DNA of 64,000 nucleotides, from contig NZ_MLCL01000089.1 in the NCBI RefSeq assembly GCF_001942625.1, positions 310,001 through 374,000 on the forward strand, read 5' to 3'. Of this stretch, positions 22,321-32,768 are shown piece after piece. This DNA comes from Mycobacterium syngnathidarum (GTDB taxonomy: Bacteria > Actinomycetota > Actinomycetes > Mycobacteriales > Mycobacteriaceae). Position 1 is the stretch's first letter. Every line of letters begins with the position of its first letter. A program made the translations under genes and the position numbers. The notes below the pieces were generated by a model, which did no database searches, had not been told where the DNA came from, and saw only the letters and a list, made by a program, of their open reading frames with translations.

Positions 22321-23319
22321 GTGGACATGCCACACCAGGTGCTCGAGCAGATGCTGCAGCGCAAGTTCGACAAGGACGTCCGTCAGCACTACTTCCGCGG
22401 CATGGAGTTCGCCGGTCCGGCCGGCGATCCGGGGTGGTTCGGCCCCGGCAGTGCCGTCTGGCATGTCCATTCGCACACCGAGGCGTTGATCTTCGGCCTG
22501 CAGTGCGCGGCGTATATCGAGCGCCTCGATCCGTCGATCTACTGGATGGGTATGCACCATTCGCGGCTGGTCAAACGCGACCCCGAGACGGGGGTCGCCG
22601 TGCCGCAGGTCGATCCGCAGGGCGCGGCGGTCCGGCTGGGCCACTCGATCGCGTTCTTCATCGGCACCGCCTACGGCAACACCGAGACCGCCGAGCGGGT
22701 GGCCCAGACCGTCCGCGCCATGCATCACACCATCAAGGGCACCCGCCCCGACGGCGCGGCCTACGACGCCGACGATCCGGACTGGCTGCGCTGGAACTAC
22801 GCGACCGTGGTGTGGGGGCTGGCCACCGCACACGAGATCTACCATCCGAACCCGTTGCGCGGTAAGAAACTTGACCGCTACTACGGGGAGTTCGTCCGGG
22901 TCGGGCACGCGCTGGGCGGCACTGACCTGCCCGAGACCAAGGCCGAGACACTGGACTGCCTGGAGTCGTATCTGCCCAAGCTGGCGCTGACCCACGGCGC
23001 GGCCATGGCCACCGGCTCCAACCTGCCCATGCCGCAGAGCGCGGTGGACTGGGCGATCCGCGACACCATGCCCAAGTGGGCCAAACAACTGATCGGGCAC
23101 ACCGACCCCAACCCGATCGAGCGGGCCGGTCGACGCGCCATCGTGTGGTCGATCATCAACGGCCTGCACACCGCGGCCGGTACCACGCTGGAGTTCCGGG
23201 CGGCGCAGAAGCGCGTCGCGCAGGGCACCACCGTGCCGCACACCGAGCCCACCTACGTACCCGGAAGCGACCCGGTTCGCAGCCGCGAAGAGGTCGAAGA
23301 GAGTTTCGCATCGGTGTGA
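22321..23319 (+). CDS. MpaB/latex-clearing-type oxygenase (DUF2236)
   Basis: This 332-residue protein belongs to the DUF2236 family that includes heme-dependent rubber oxygenase Lcp and MpaB. The motifs are GPGSAVWHVHSHTEALIFG near the N-terminus and MHHTIKG and WNYATVVWGLATAHEIYHP in the centre, the last carrying the likely heme-binding His. The GTG at 22321 is preferred because AAAGGGG lies 6 bases upstream; the ATG at 22327 is possible. It is followed by an ABC1 kinase gene after 52 bases. The substrate is unknown. Confidence 0.9.
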   Translation: MDMPHQVLEQMLQRKFDKDVRQHYFRGMEFAGPAGDPGWFGPGSAVWHVHSHTEALIFGLQCAAYIERLDPSIYWMGMHHSRLVKRDPETGVAVPQVDPQGAAVRLGHSIAFFIGTAYGNTETAERVAQTVRAMHHTIKGTRPDGAAYDADDPDWLRWNYATVVWGLATAHEIYHPNPLRGKKLDRYYGEFVRVGHALGGTDLPETKAETLDCLESYLPKLALTHGAAMATGSNLPMPQSAVDWAIRDTMPKWAKQLIGHTDPNPIERAGRRAIVWSIINGLHTAAGTTLEFRAAQKRVAQGTTVPHTEPTYVPGSDPVRSREEVEESFASV

Positions 23320-23371
23320 CGCACAGCACAGATGTTTTTGGCCGCACCGTGGCCTTTGAGACACTGCAGCT

Positions 23372-24739
23372 ATGAGCACTACGCCGCCGAAAACCAAGCA
23401 CCGCGAGGTCGCCAGGTTGAGTCGGGTGCCGTTGCCCGTGGAAGCCGCCCGTATCGGCGCCACCGGATGGCAGATCACCCGCACCGGGGTCCGGGTCGCC
23501 GCCAACATCTTCGGCGGCGGATCCCTGCAGCAGAAGATCATCAAGCAGGTGCCGCAGACCTTTTCCGACCTGGGCCCCACCTACGTCAAGTTCGGCCAGA
23601 TCATCGCGTCGAGCCCGGGCGCCTTCGGTGAGCCGCTGAGCCGCGAGTTCCGCAGCCTGCTCGACCGGGTGCCACCGGCCGACACCGACGAGGTCCACCG
23701 GCTTTTCGTCGAGGAACTCGGCGACGAGCCCTCGAACCTGTTCAAGAGTTTCGACGAGAAGCCGTTCGCATCGGCCTCGATCGCGCAGGTGCACTACGCC
23801 ACGCTGCACAGCGGCGAGGAGGTCGTGGTCAAGATCCAGCGTCCCGGCATCCGCCGCCGCGTCGCCGCTGACCTGCAGATCCTCAAGCGCGGCGCGCAAC
23901 TGGTGGAGCTGGCCAAGCTGGGGCGGCGACTCTCGGCTCAGGACGTGGTCGCCGACTTCGCCGACAATCTGGCCGAGGAGCTCGACTTCCGGCTGGAGGC
24001 CCAGTCGATGGACGCCTGGGTGTCGCACATGCACGCGTCCCCGCTCGGCGAGAACATCCGGGTCCCCCAGGTGTATTGGGATCTGACCAGTCCGCGGGTG
24101 CTGACGATGGAGCGGGTCACCGGGGTCCGTATCGACGACGTGGCCGCGATCCGCAAGAAGGGCTTCGACGGCACCGAGCTGGTCAAGGCCCTGCTGTTCA
24201 GCGTGTTCGAGGGCGGGCTCAAACACGGCCTGTTCCACGGTGACCTCCACGCGGGCAATCTCTATGTCGACGACAACGGCAAGGTGGTGTTCTTCGACTT
24301 CGGCATCATGGGCCGCATCGACCCGCGCACGCGGTGGTTGCTGCGCGAGCTCGTGTATGCCCTGCTGGTCAAGAAGGACCACGCGGCCGCCGGCAAGATC
24401 GTGGTGCTGATGGGGGCCGTGGGGACGGTGAAACCCGAGGCGCAGGCCGCCAAGGACCTGGAGAAGTTCGCTACCCCCCTCACGATGAAGTCGCTCGGCG
24501 ATATGTCCTACGCCGAAATTGGCAAGCAGCTCTCGGCGTTGGCCGATGCCTACGACGTCAAACTGCCCCGGGAACTGGTGTTGATCGGCAAGCAGTTCCT
24601 CTACGTCGAGCGCTACATGAAGCTGCTGGCGCCGAAGTGGCAGATGATGAACGACCCCCAGCTCACCGGGTACTTCGCCAACTTCATGGTGGATATCAGC
24701 CGGGAACACAATGAATCCGATCCGGGGATCGACGCCTGA
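23372..24739 (+). CDS. ABC1/AarF (UbiB)-family atypical kinase
   Basis: This 455-residue protein kinase-like member is the positional counterpart of Rv0647c. The KxGQ motif (YVKFGQIIASSPGAF, about residues 71-86), an Ala-rich nucleotide loop (FASASIAQVH), the catalytic HGDLHAGN and the DFGIMGR metal-binding motif are all present. UbiB-like proteins support isoprenoid-quinone/lipid metabolism through ATPase activity. It is followed 8 bases later by the LipG-like hydrolase. Confidence 0.95.
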   Translation: MSTTPPKTKHREVARLSRVPLPVEAARIGATGWQITRTGVRVAANIFGGGSLQQKIIKQVPQTFSDLGPTYVKFGQIIASSPGAFGEPLSREFRSLLDRVPPADTDEVHRLFVEELGDEPSNLFKSFDEKPFASASIAQVHYATLHSGEEVVVKIQRPGIRRRVAADLQILKRGAQLVELAKLGRRLSAQDVVADFADNLAEELDFRLEAQSMDAWVSHMHASPLGENIRVPQVYWDLTSPRVLTMERVTGVRIDDVAAIRKKGFDGTELVKALLFSVFEGGLKHGLFHGDLHAGNLYVDDNGKVVFFDFGIMGRIDPRTRWLLRELVYALLVKKDHAAAGKIVVLMGAVGTVKPEAQAAKDLEKFATPLTMKSLGDMSYAEIGKQLSALADAYDVKLPRELVLIGKQFLYVERYMKLLAPKWQMMNDPQLTGYFANFMVDISREHNESDPGIDA

Positions 24740-24747
24740 ATGGCCGC

Positions 24748-25665
24748 ATGAAGGTGCGAACCGGATTCGCCAAGTCGTCCGCGGAACCCGGCGACGTCGA
24801 CCTCTACTACGAGGACATGGGTGACCCGAACGATCCGGCCGTTCTGCTGATCATGGGACTGGGCGCACAGATGCTGTTGTGGCGCACCGGTTTCTGCGAA
24901 AAGCTGGTGAACCAGGGTTTGCGCGTCATCCGATACGACAACCGCGACGTGGGCCTGTCCACCAAGTTGTCCGGCAAGCGGGTCGACTCCCCGCTGCCAC
25001 TGCGGATGGCCCGGTCGTTCCTGGGCCTGCGCAGCCCGGCGGTCTACACGCTCGAAGACGTCGCCGATGATGCCGCCGCCGTGCTCGATCACCTCAACAT
25101 CGACACCGCACACATCGTCGGCGCCTCGATGGGCGGGATGATCGCGCAGATAGTCGCGTCCCGGCACTCCGGGCGCACCAAGTCGCTGGCGGTGATCTTC
25201 TCCAGCAACAACCAGCCCCTGCTGCCGCCGCCCGGCATCAAACAACTGCTTTCGGTGATCACCGGTCCGCCTGCCGATTCTTCGCGAGAAGCCGTCATCG
25301 ACAACGCCGTTCGGATCAGCAAGATCAACGGCAGCCCCGGCTATCCCACGCCCGAAGAGGTGATCCGGGCCGAGGCCGCCGAGCTTTATGACCGCGCCTA
25401 CTACCCGGCCGGAATCGCCAGACACTTCGACGCCATCCTCGGTAGCGGCAGTCTGCGCCACCACAACCGGCAGATCAGCGCACCCACCGTGGTCATCCAC
25501 GGACGCTCCGATCGGCTGATGCGTCCGTTCGGTGGCCGCGCGGTCGCCCGGGCCATCGACGGCGCGCGCCTGGTGTTGATCGACGGCATGGGTCACGAGC
25601 TACCGGAACCGGTGTGGGACGAGATCGTCGGTGAGCTCAAGACGAATTTTGCCCAGTCAAACTGA
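24748..25665 (+). CDS. lipG: Alpha/beta hydrolase, LipG-like
   Basis: This 305-residue alpha/beta hydrolase matches Rv0646c (LipG) by position and motifs. The oxyanion motif is near IMGLGAQ, the nucleophile elbow GASMGG places Ser127, and the catalytic Asp and His lie in HGRSDRLM and DGMGHELP. LipG has been assigned esterase/thioesterase activity; the natural substrate is uncertain. It is 8 bases from the ABC1 kinase gene, so the two are cotranscribed, upstream of the mycolate methyltransferase genes as in M. tuberculosis. Confidence 0.93.
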   Translation: MKVRTGFAKSSAEPGDVDLYYEDMGDPNDPAVLLIMGLGAQMLLWRTGFCEKLVNQGLRVIRYDNRDVGLSTKLSGKRVDSPLPLRMARSFLGLRSPAVYTLEDVADDAAAVLDHLNIDTAHIVGASMGGMIAQIVASRHSGRTKSLAVIFSSNNQPLLPPPGIKQLLSVITGPPADSSREAVIDNAVRISKINGSPGYPTPEEVIRAEAAELYDRAYYPAGIARHFDAILGSGSLRHHNRQISAPTVVIHGRSDRLMRPFGGRAVARAIDGARLVLIDGMGHELPEPVWDEIVGELKTNFAQSN

Positions 25666-25835
25666 TTCTCTGCATCCGCAACGTTAATTATCGAAATCGG
25701 CTTTTGCCAGGTTTTGAAAGCTGGGTAGCTGGCAACACTCGCCCTACTGTTTTCAGCAGCAGTCTGGGGGGCCGCTAGGTCAAGACGTGGCGTAGCGCAG
25801 CTCACCTCGGTCGGTCTCTGCCCGAGAGGTAGCGC

Positions 25836-26714
25836 GTGTCCGATATGCCGGGAAAGCTCAAGCCCCACTTTGACGACGTACAAGCCCATTACGACCTGTC
25901 CGACGATTTCTTCACCCTGTTCCTGGACCCCACCAGGACCTATAGCTGCGCCTACTTCGAACGTGATGACATGTCGCTACAGGAAGCGCAGACCGCGAAG
26001 ATCGACTTGGCACTCGGCAAGCTCGGCCTACAGCCCGGAATGACGCTGCTCGATGTCGGATGCGGTTGGGGTGCAACGCTTATCCGCGCGATCGAACGAT
26101 ACGACGTCAATGTCGTCGGACTCACGCTCAGCCGTAATCAGGCCGCTCACGTCCAGAAGTTGTTCGACCTGAGCGACAGCCCGCGCACCAAGCGGGTGCT
26201 GCTCGCCGGCTGGGAAGAGTTCGACGAGCCGGTGGACCGGATCGTGTCGATCGGAGCGTTCGAGCATTTCGGCCCCGACCGATACGACGATTTCTTCCGC
26301 TTCACCCGCCGCGCCCTGCCGGACGACGGGGTGATGCTGCTCCACACCATCACCGCGATACATCCCCGACACGCGCACGAGCGGGGCATTCCGCTCACGT
26401 TCGAGCTGGCCAAGTTCATCAAGTTCATCCTCACCGAGATCTTTCCCGGCGGACGGCTGCCCACGATCGAGATGGTCGAGGAGCATGCGCGACGGGCCTC
26501 GTTCTGCCTGACGCGCCGGCAGTCATTGCAGCCGCACTACGCGCGCACCCTCGACTTGTGGGCGGCGAACCTGGAGGCCAACCGCGACGAGGCCGTGCGG
26601 GCGCAGTCGCAGGAGGTCTACGACCGCTACCTGCGATACCTCACCGGCTGCGCGAACCTCTTCCGCGTCGGCTATACCGACGTCAACCAGTTCACCCTGC
26701 ATGTCGCGGGGTGA
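25836..26714 (+). CDS. Mycolic-acid cyclopropane/methyltransferase family (PcaA-like)
   Basis: This 292-residue SAM-dependent methyltransferase is of the CmaA/MmaA/PcaA family that modifies double bonds of meromycolate chains. SAM motif I LLDVGCGWG is at about residues 69-77. The signature FDDVQAHYDLSDDFF, FLDPTRTYSCAYFER and the active-site SIGAFEHFG are conserved, and the ending YTDVNQFTLHV resembles PcaA. The GTG at 25836 follows GAGAGGT. It occupies the mmaA slot upstream of rplA seen in M. tuberculosis. The exact substrate cannot be assigned by family. The 170 bases upstream hold a TTGCCAG/CTGGCAA inverted repeat (25704-25735). Confidence 0.92.
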   Translation: MSDMPGKLKPHFDDVQAHYDLSDDFFTLFLDPTRTYSCAYFERDDMSLQEAQTAKIDLALGKLGLQPGMTLLDVGCGWGATLIRAIERYDVNVVGLTLSRNQAAHVQKLFDLSDSPRTKRVLLAGWEEFDEPVDRIVSIGAFEHFGPDRYDDFFRFTRRALPDDGVMLLHTITAIHPRHAHERGIPLTFELAKFIKFILTEIFPGGRLPTIEMVEEHARRASFCLTRRQSLQPHYARTLDLWAANLEANRDEAVRAQSQEVYDRYLRYLTGCANLFRVGYTDVNQFTLHVAG

Positions 26715-26899
26715 TTTCCTTCGCCAAAGAAGGCGCCTTGCTGCATTCCCGCAGGCACCGGCGGGACAAATGACGATGCGGTGAAGTGATCTTGTTTGCC
26801 GACGAAATAGGTTGATGCGAGCGGCAACACGATCTCCGTTCCGGCCTGCGGTACTCTGAGACCCGCGGGGAGAACTCTACAGCTTGGAGCATTTCGAAT

Positions 26900-27760
26900 A
26901 TGTCCAAATTGACACCGAAATACGAAGAACTGCAGTCGATCTACGACATTTCAAACGAATTCTACGAATTATTTCTAGGCCCCACGATGGGGTACACGTG
27001 TGGCTATTTCGAACGCGAGGACATGACCGGCGACGAGGCTCAGCTCGCCAAGTTCGACCTTGCCCTGGGCAAGCTGGGCCTCGAGCCCGGCATGACTCTG
27101 CTCGACATCGGTTGCGGCTGGGGCGCGTGCATGGCTCGGGCGATCGAGAAGTACGACGTCAATGTCATCGGCCTGACCTTGAGCGGTGAGCAGCGTGAGT
27201 ACGCCATCGAAAAGCTCTCCAAGGTACCCACGCAGCGCAACGTCGAGGTTCGGCTGCAGGGCTGGGAAGAGTTCAACGACAAGGTCGACCGCATCGTGTC
27301 GATCGGGGCGTTCGAGCATTTCGGGTTCGAGCGCTATCCGGCGTTCTTCGAGACTGCCTACAACGCGCTGCCCGACGACGGGGTGATGTTGCTGCACAAC
27401 ATCACGGGTTTCGATCTTCGCGAAGGTCAGAAGCTCGGCCTGCACATGACATTCGAAGACGCCCGGTTCGCCCGGTTCATCATGACCGAGATCTTCCCCG
27501 GCGGCCGGCTGCCCTCGGTGGCGATGGAGCAGGAAAAGGCGATCGAAGCCGGGTTCAAGGTGACCCAGCTGCAGGAGATCGGCCCGCACTACGTTCGGAC
27601 CCTCAAGATCTGGGCCGACGCGCTGGAGGCCCACAAGGACGAGGCCATCGCGATCCAGGGCCAGGAGGTCTACGACCGCTACGACAAGTACCTCAACGGC
27701 TGCCAGAAGTACTTCGCCTCGGGCCACATCAGCGTGCATCAGTTCACCCTGCAGAAGTAA
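26900..27760 (+). CDS. Mycolic-acid methyltransferase family (UmaA/MmaA1-like)
   Basis: This 286-residue family member is related to the previous gene. Its N-terminal block (YEELQSIYDISNEFYELFLGP, split here as YEELQSIYDISN) is closer to UmaA/MmaA1. SAM motif LLDIGCGWG is at about residues 68-76, then RIVSIGAFEHFG and C-terminal VHQFTLQK. It is separated from the first gene by 185 bases and probably has its own promoter, which I could not pinpoint. Together the two replace the larger mmaA1-4 cluster of slow growers. Confidence 0.92.
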   Translation: MSKLTPKYEELQSIYDISNEFYELFLGPTMGYTCGYFEREDMTGDEAQLAKFDLALGKLGLEPGMTLLDIGCGWGACMARAIEKYDVNVIGLTLSGEQREYAIEKLSKVPTQRNVEVRLQGWEEFNDKVDRIVSIGAFEHFGFERYPAFFETAYNALPDDGVMLLHNITGFDLREGQKLGLHMTFEDARFARFIMTEIFPGGRLPSVAMEQEKAIEAGFKVTQLQEIGPHYVRTLKIWADALEAHKDEAIAIQGQEVYDRYDKYLNGCQKYFASGHISVHQFTLQK

Positions 27761-27854
27761 TCTCGCGCGGCCTGTCGGATCCCGGCAGCATCGTTCGTCG
27801 GATAGGTAGAGAGTGGAACAGACGGTTCTCACTCGCTGACGCCGGGAGACGACG

Positions 27855-28550
27855 ATGCACTACTTCGCATTACTGATCAGCCAGGACGTGGAACTCGCGC
27901 CCGAGCAGCAGGCCGAAGGCATGGCTGCCTTCCAGGCATTTCACGACAAGGCCAAGTCGTCGATCCGGGCCGGCGACGCGCTCGACAGAAGCGCCCCCGC
28001 CACCCGTATCGACGGCGGTCCGGACCACCCGACCATCACCGACGGCCCGTTCGCCGAGGGCGCCGAGGTGGCCTGCGGCTACTACGTGTTCGAGGCCGAC
28101 AATCTCGACGAAGCGCTGGCGCTGGCCCGCGACATCCCGGTCGCCCAGTTCGGCGCGGTCGAGGTGTGGCCGATGGTCCATTGGCAGGCACCCGAGCAGC
28201 CGCTCGGCACCGATTGGCTGGCGCTGCTGCTGGAACCGCCTGAGGCCGTCAACACGCCGGGCACCGACGAGTGGAACGAGCAGGCGGGCCTACACGTCGA
28301 ACTCGCCAAGACCATCGGTGACCGGACGCTGGCCGGTGCGCCGCTACATCCGCCGTCAACCGCCACCACGGTGCGGGTGCGGGACGGCAAGGTGCTGCTG
28401 ACCGACGGGCCCTATGTCGAGGGCGCCGAGGTGGCCAACGGCTTCTACGTGTTGCGGGCGTCCGATCGCGACGAGGCGGTCAAATTGGCCTCGATGATTC
28501 CGGCCTCGGCCATCGAGGTTCGTCAGTTGTCGGGCGTCGCGGGCCTGTAG
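27855..28550 (+). CDS. Tandem YCII/DGPF-domain protein
   Basis: This 231-residue protein is made of two YCII-type ferredoxin-like domains. Each carries the motif that gives the DGPF name: TDGPFAEGAEV at about residue 62 and TDGPYVEGAEV at about residue 178. The domains are a duplication, since single-domain members have about 115-120 residues. It is followed by the ECF42-type sigma gene 7 bases later, an association known across actinobacteria where the DGPF protein is the presumed target or regulator of the sigma factor. Confidence 0.92.
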   Translation: MHYFALLISQDVELAPEQQAEGMAAFQAFHDKAKSSIRAGDALDRSAPATRIDGGPDHPTITDGPFAEGAEVACGYYVFEADNLDEALALARDIPVAQFGAVEVWPMVHWQAPEQPLGTDWLALLLEPPEAVNTPGTDEWNEQAGLHVELAKTIGDRTLAGAPLHPPSTATTVRVRDGKVLLTDGPYVEGAEVANGFYVLRASDRDEAVKLASMIPASAIEVRQLSGVAGL

Positions 28551-28557
28551 TCGTTCG

Positions 28558-29796
28558 GTGTCTGAGCTGGACGGCGTCTTCCGGCGCGAGTGGGGCCCGG
28601 CGGTTGCCGCCCTGGCGCGGTGGTCGGGTGATCTCACCGTGGCCGAGGACGCCGTCCAGGAGGCCTGCGCGCAGGCACTGCGAGTGTGGCCGGCCGAGGG
28701 GACGCCGGGCAATCCCGGTGCCTGGTTGACCACGGTGGCGCGCAATCGAGCCCTGGACCGGCTCAGGCGTGAATCCGCCCGTCCCGGAAAGGAACTCGCA
28801 GCAGTGTACGAGCAGGTGAACGCGTCGGGCGACGCAGAGCTGCACCCGGTGCACGATGACGAGCTGCGGATGATGTTCACCTGCGCACATCCCGCACTGG
28901 ACCGCGGCTCGCAACTGGCCCTGACGCTGCGGCTGATCTCGGGGCTCACCGTAACCGAGATCGCCCGCGCCCTGCTGCAGTCCGATTCCGCGATCGGACA
29001 GCGAATCACCCGGGCCAAGAACAAGATTCGCAACGCCAACATTCCGCTGCGGGTGCCGCCACCGGAGCTTCTGGAGGAACGCATACCGCATGTGCTCGGC
29101 TGCATCTATTCGGTGTTCACGGAGGGCTACTGGTCCACCGGCGGTCCGTCGGCCATCCGCGACGAGCTGTGTGACGAGGGAGTCCGGCTCGCCGGCGAGT
29201 TGTGTTCGCTGATGCCCGGCAACCGCGACGCCCATGCGCTCGCAGCCCTTGTGCTGCTGCATGATTCACGACGCCGCACCCGGGTGGACGAGGCCGGCGC
29301 GTTGATACCACTGGACGAGCAGGACCGCAGCCACTGGAATCGGGGACGTATCGCGCGGGGTTTGGACCACCTGCGACTGGCCGACGGAGCCACCGGTTCC
29401 TACCTGCCGCAAGCGGTGATCGCGGCGCTGCACGCGACGGCGTCGTCATGGCAGCACACCGACTGGGCCACCATCTGCCTGGCCTACGACCGCTTGGCCG
29501 CGATGACAGACTCCCCCGTGGTGCGCGCCAATCGTGCACTCGCCGTTGGCTTTCGCGATGGCTTCGATGCCGGCCTGGCCGCCCTCGACGAGGTCACCGA
29601 CGATCCCCGGCTGGCCCGGACGAACACCGTCGCCACGATCCGGGCGGATCTGCTGCGCCGCGCGGCCCGGCCGGACGAAGCCCTGCGGTGGTATCGGATT
29701 GCGGTCGAGGGCGCCAATACGTCAGAACCGGCGCGGGCGTTCCTGCGTCGCCGCATCGCCGAGCTGACCCCAGAAACGGCGAATGGCCAGTTGTGA
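28558..29796 (+). CDS. ECF42-type sigma factor with C-terminal TPR-like domain
   Basis: This 412-residue protein has sigma2 (about residues 10-80, with AEDAVQEACAQALRVWP) and sigma4 (about residues 110-170, with TVTEIARALLQSDSAIGQRITRAK) domains. A long C-terminal helical/TPR-like domain (HVLGCIYSVFTEGYW, DQDRSHWNRGRIARGL) follows, diagnostic of ECF42. The C-terminal extension modulates the sigma core in this group. The start is GTG at 28558, 7 bases after the YCII gene stop. The gene ends inside a strong hairpin. No classical anti-sigma factor is adjacent. Confidence 0.93.
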   Translation: MSELDGVFRREWGPAVAALARWSGDLTVAEDAVQEACAQALRVWPAEGTPGNPGAWLTTVARNRALDRLRRESARPGKELAAVYEQVNASGDAELHPVHDDELRMMFTCAHPALDRGSQLALTLRLISGLTVTEIARALLQSDSAIGQRITRAKNKIRNANIPLRVPPPELLEERIPHVLGCIYSVFTEGYWSTGGPSAIRDELCDEGVRLAGELCSLMPGNRDAHALAALVLLHDSRRRTRVDEAGALIPLDEQDRSHWNRGRIARGLDHLRLADGATGSYLPQAVIAALHATASSWQHTDWATICLAYDRLAAMTDSPVVRANRALAVGFRDGFDAGLAALDEVTDDPRLARTNTVATIRADLLRRAARPDEALRWYRIAVEGANTSEPARAFLRRRIAELTPETANGQL

Positions 29797-29832
29797 CACG
29801 CGATTCGAGGAATCTTGTGTCACAACTGGCCA
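29784..29832. terminator. Bidirectional terminator between ECF42 sigma and rplA
   Basis: Perfect 16-bp arms (29784-29799 and 29817-29832) surround a 17-base loop that itself pairs (GATTC/GAATC). The ECF42 stop codon at 29794-29796 lies in the left arm; the rplA stop is 15 bases to the right. The hairpin works for both convergent genes. Confidence 0.7.
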
Positions 29833-29846
29833 CTCGACCAAAAGGA

Positions 29847-30554
29847 CTACGCCTCCGTGAAGTTCCGGGTCACCGACGGGTCAACCGGGATGCCCGGGCC
29901 GGTGGTGGTGGAAACGGTCACCTTCTTGAGGTAGCGCCCCTTCGAGGACGACGGCTTGGCACGCAGCACCTCGTCGAGGGCGGCGCCGTAGTTCTCGGCC
30001 AGCTTGGCCTCGTCGAAGGACGCCTTGCCGATCACGAAGTGCAGGTTGGCCTGCTTGTCGACGCGGAAGTTGATCTTGCCGCCCTTGATGTCGGCCACAG
30101 CCTTGGTGACATCGGGGGTGACGGTGCCGGTCTTGGGGTTCGGCATCAGACCGCGCGGGCCCAGCACGCGGGCGATCCGACCGACCTTGGCCATCTGATC
30201 CGGGGTGGCGATCGCGGCGTCGAAGTCCAGGAAACCGCCCTGGATCTTCTCGATCAGGTCGTCGCTGCCGACAACGTCGGCGCCGGCGGCCAGCGCCTGC
30301 TCGGCCTTCTCACCGACGGCGAACACGGCGACGCGAGCGGTCTTACCGGTGCCGTGCGGCAGGTTGACGGTGCCGCGGACCATCTGGTCGGCCTTGCGGG
30401 GGTCGACGCCGAGGCGGATGGCGACCTCGACGGTGGCGTCCTGCTTCTTGGAGGAGGTCTCCTTGGCCAGCTTCGCGGCCTCAAGCGGGGTGTAGAGCTT
30501 GTCCCGGTCGACCTTCTCCGCGGCTTCGCGGTATGCCTTGCTGTTCTTGCTCAT
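29847..30554 (-). CDS. rplA: 50S ribosomal protein L1
   Basis: This 235-residue L1 binds 23S rRNA in the L1 stalk and represses its own operon when free. The conserved blocks [35 protein letters not shown] and [19 protein letters not shown] are present. It lies 99 bases downstream of rplK in the classic secE-nusG-rplK-rplA order. Confidence 0.99.
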   Translation of the reverse strand: MSKNSKAYREAAEKVDRDKLYTPLEAAKLAKETSSKKQDATVEVAIRLGVDPRKADQMVRGTVNLPHGTGKTARVAVFAVGEKAEQALAAGADVVGSDDLIEKIQGGFLDFDAAIATPDQMAKVGRIARVLGPRGLMPNPKTGTVTPDVTKAVADIKGGKINFRVDKQANLHFVIGKASFDEAKLAENYGAALDEVLRAKPSSSKGRYLKKVTVSTTTGPGIPVDPSVTRNFTEA

Positions 30555-30653
30555 TTGAAATCCAATCGTGTTCTTGGAGTCGTGGTGCGGGCCGATGCCA
30601 GCCCTCCCACTGGGATGCGTTACTCGAACCCGGTGTCGGGTCGATCCGCTCCG

Positions 30654-31082
30654 TTATTCGACGGTGATACCCATCGACCGGGCGGTGCCGGCGATGATCT
30701 TCGACGCAGCGTCGATGTCGTTGGCGTTGAGATCGGCCTTCTTGGTCTCGGCGATCTCGCGCACCTGGTCCCAGGTCACCTTGGCGACCTTGGTCTTGTG
30801 CGGCTCGCCCGAGCCCTTCTGCACACCGGCTGCCTTGAGCAGCAGCTTGGCGGCGGGCGGGGTCTTCAGTGCGAACGTGAAGCTGCGATCCTCGTAGACG
30901 GTGATCTCCACGGGGATGACGTTTCCGCGCTGCGACTCGGTCGCGGCGTTGTACGCCTTGCAGAACTCCATGATGTTGACGCCGTGCTGGCCAAGCGCAG
31001 GACCGACCGGCGGGGCGGGGTTGGCCTGCCCGGCCTGGATCTGCAGCTTGATGAGCCCGGCGACCTTCTTCTTCGGGGCCAT
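30654..31082 (-). CDS. rplK: 50S ribosomal protein L11
   Basis: This 142-residue L11 forms the GTPase-associated centre of the 50S subunit and is the site of thiostrepton action. It carries [23 protein letters not shown] and [11 protein letters not shown]. It is 68 bases downstream of nusG. Confidence 0.99.
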   Translation of the reverse strand: MAPKKKVAGLIKLQIQAGQANPAPPVGPALGQHGVNIMEFCKAYNAATESQRGNVIPVEITVYEDRSFTFALKTPPAAKLLLKAAGVQKGSGEPHKTKVAKVTWDQVREIAETKKADLNANDIDAASKIIAGTARSMGITVE

Positions 31083-31150
31083 GCTTCTGGTGTTCCTTTA
31101 CTTGCTCATCCAAGGGCGTGAACGCCCGTTGTTTTTAGCCGCTGTGGCGA

Positions 31151-31969
<819 letters not shown>

Positions 31970-31981
31970 TCAAATTCCAGA

Positions 31982-32449
31982 TCAGGTGCCGAACACCAGC
32001 GACACCAGCCGCGCCAGTCCAAGGTCGGCGCCGGAGATCAGCGCAACCATGAACACCAGGAAGACCAGCACCACCGTGGTGTAGCTGACCATCTGCTTGC
32101 GGTTCGGCCAGATCACCTTGCGCAGCTCGGCAACGACCTGCCGCAGGTAGTTGACGACGAACATGATCGGGTTCCGCGACGGGCCGGTCTTGCGGGCCTT
32201 CGCGTTCTTCTTGGCCTTCTTCGACTTGCCGGAGTCGGCCGTGGCATCCTCGCTCGACGCGTCGCCTTCTGCGGCCTCGTCGCTGTCGGCCTCAGCAGCC
32301 ACGCCACGACGGGTCCGCTTGCCGGTCGGGCGCAGCGGCCGGGTCACCACAGCGGTCTGGCCGTGCGTGGTGTCCGTTGCCCCGGTCTCGGTGCCGGCGT
32401 CGGTTCCAGTGTCGTCTGCGGAGCCGGCACCTTCGCGCTCGTCGCTCAC
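31982..32449 (-). CDS. secE: Preprotein translocase subunit SecE
   Basis: This 155-residue SecE is longer than the core family because of a disordered Thr/Asp/Ala-rich N-terminal extension (about residues 1-90), a mycobacterial feature. The SecE core follows with the amphipathic helix [23 protein letters not shown] and one membrane span ([23 protein letters not shown]). It stabilises SecY in the translocon. It is just downstream of tRNA-Trp and upstream of nusG. Confidence 0.98.
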   Translation of the reverse strand: MSDEREGAGSADDTGTDAGTETGATDTTHGQTAVVTRPLRPTGKRTRRGVAAEADSDEAAEGDASSEDATADSGKSKKAKKNAKARKTGPSRNPIMFVVNYLRQVVAELRKVIWPNRKQMVSYTTVVLVFLVFMVALISGADLGLARLVSLVFGT

Positions 32450-32518
32450 CGCATGCCTTTCATCCTGGTTTGTGTGTCACCTTCCAGTGTCCACACGTTG
32501 TCGAGTATTCAGTTTGAG

Positions 32519-32591
<73 letters not shown>

Positions 32592-32768
32592 CTGTTGGTG
32601 ACTGCTGGCGCTTGTGCCACCGTACTGCGCCGGGGCTCACACAATTCGCGCGCTCTCCGATCGCTCGATGGTCAAGTCGACGGACAGCGCGCTGAAATGG
32701 GAAAAACCCCGAGTGCCGAGTGTACCCCGGCGCGCGTGTCAGACCCTAATCGCGCCCACTGATGACGC

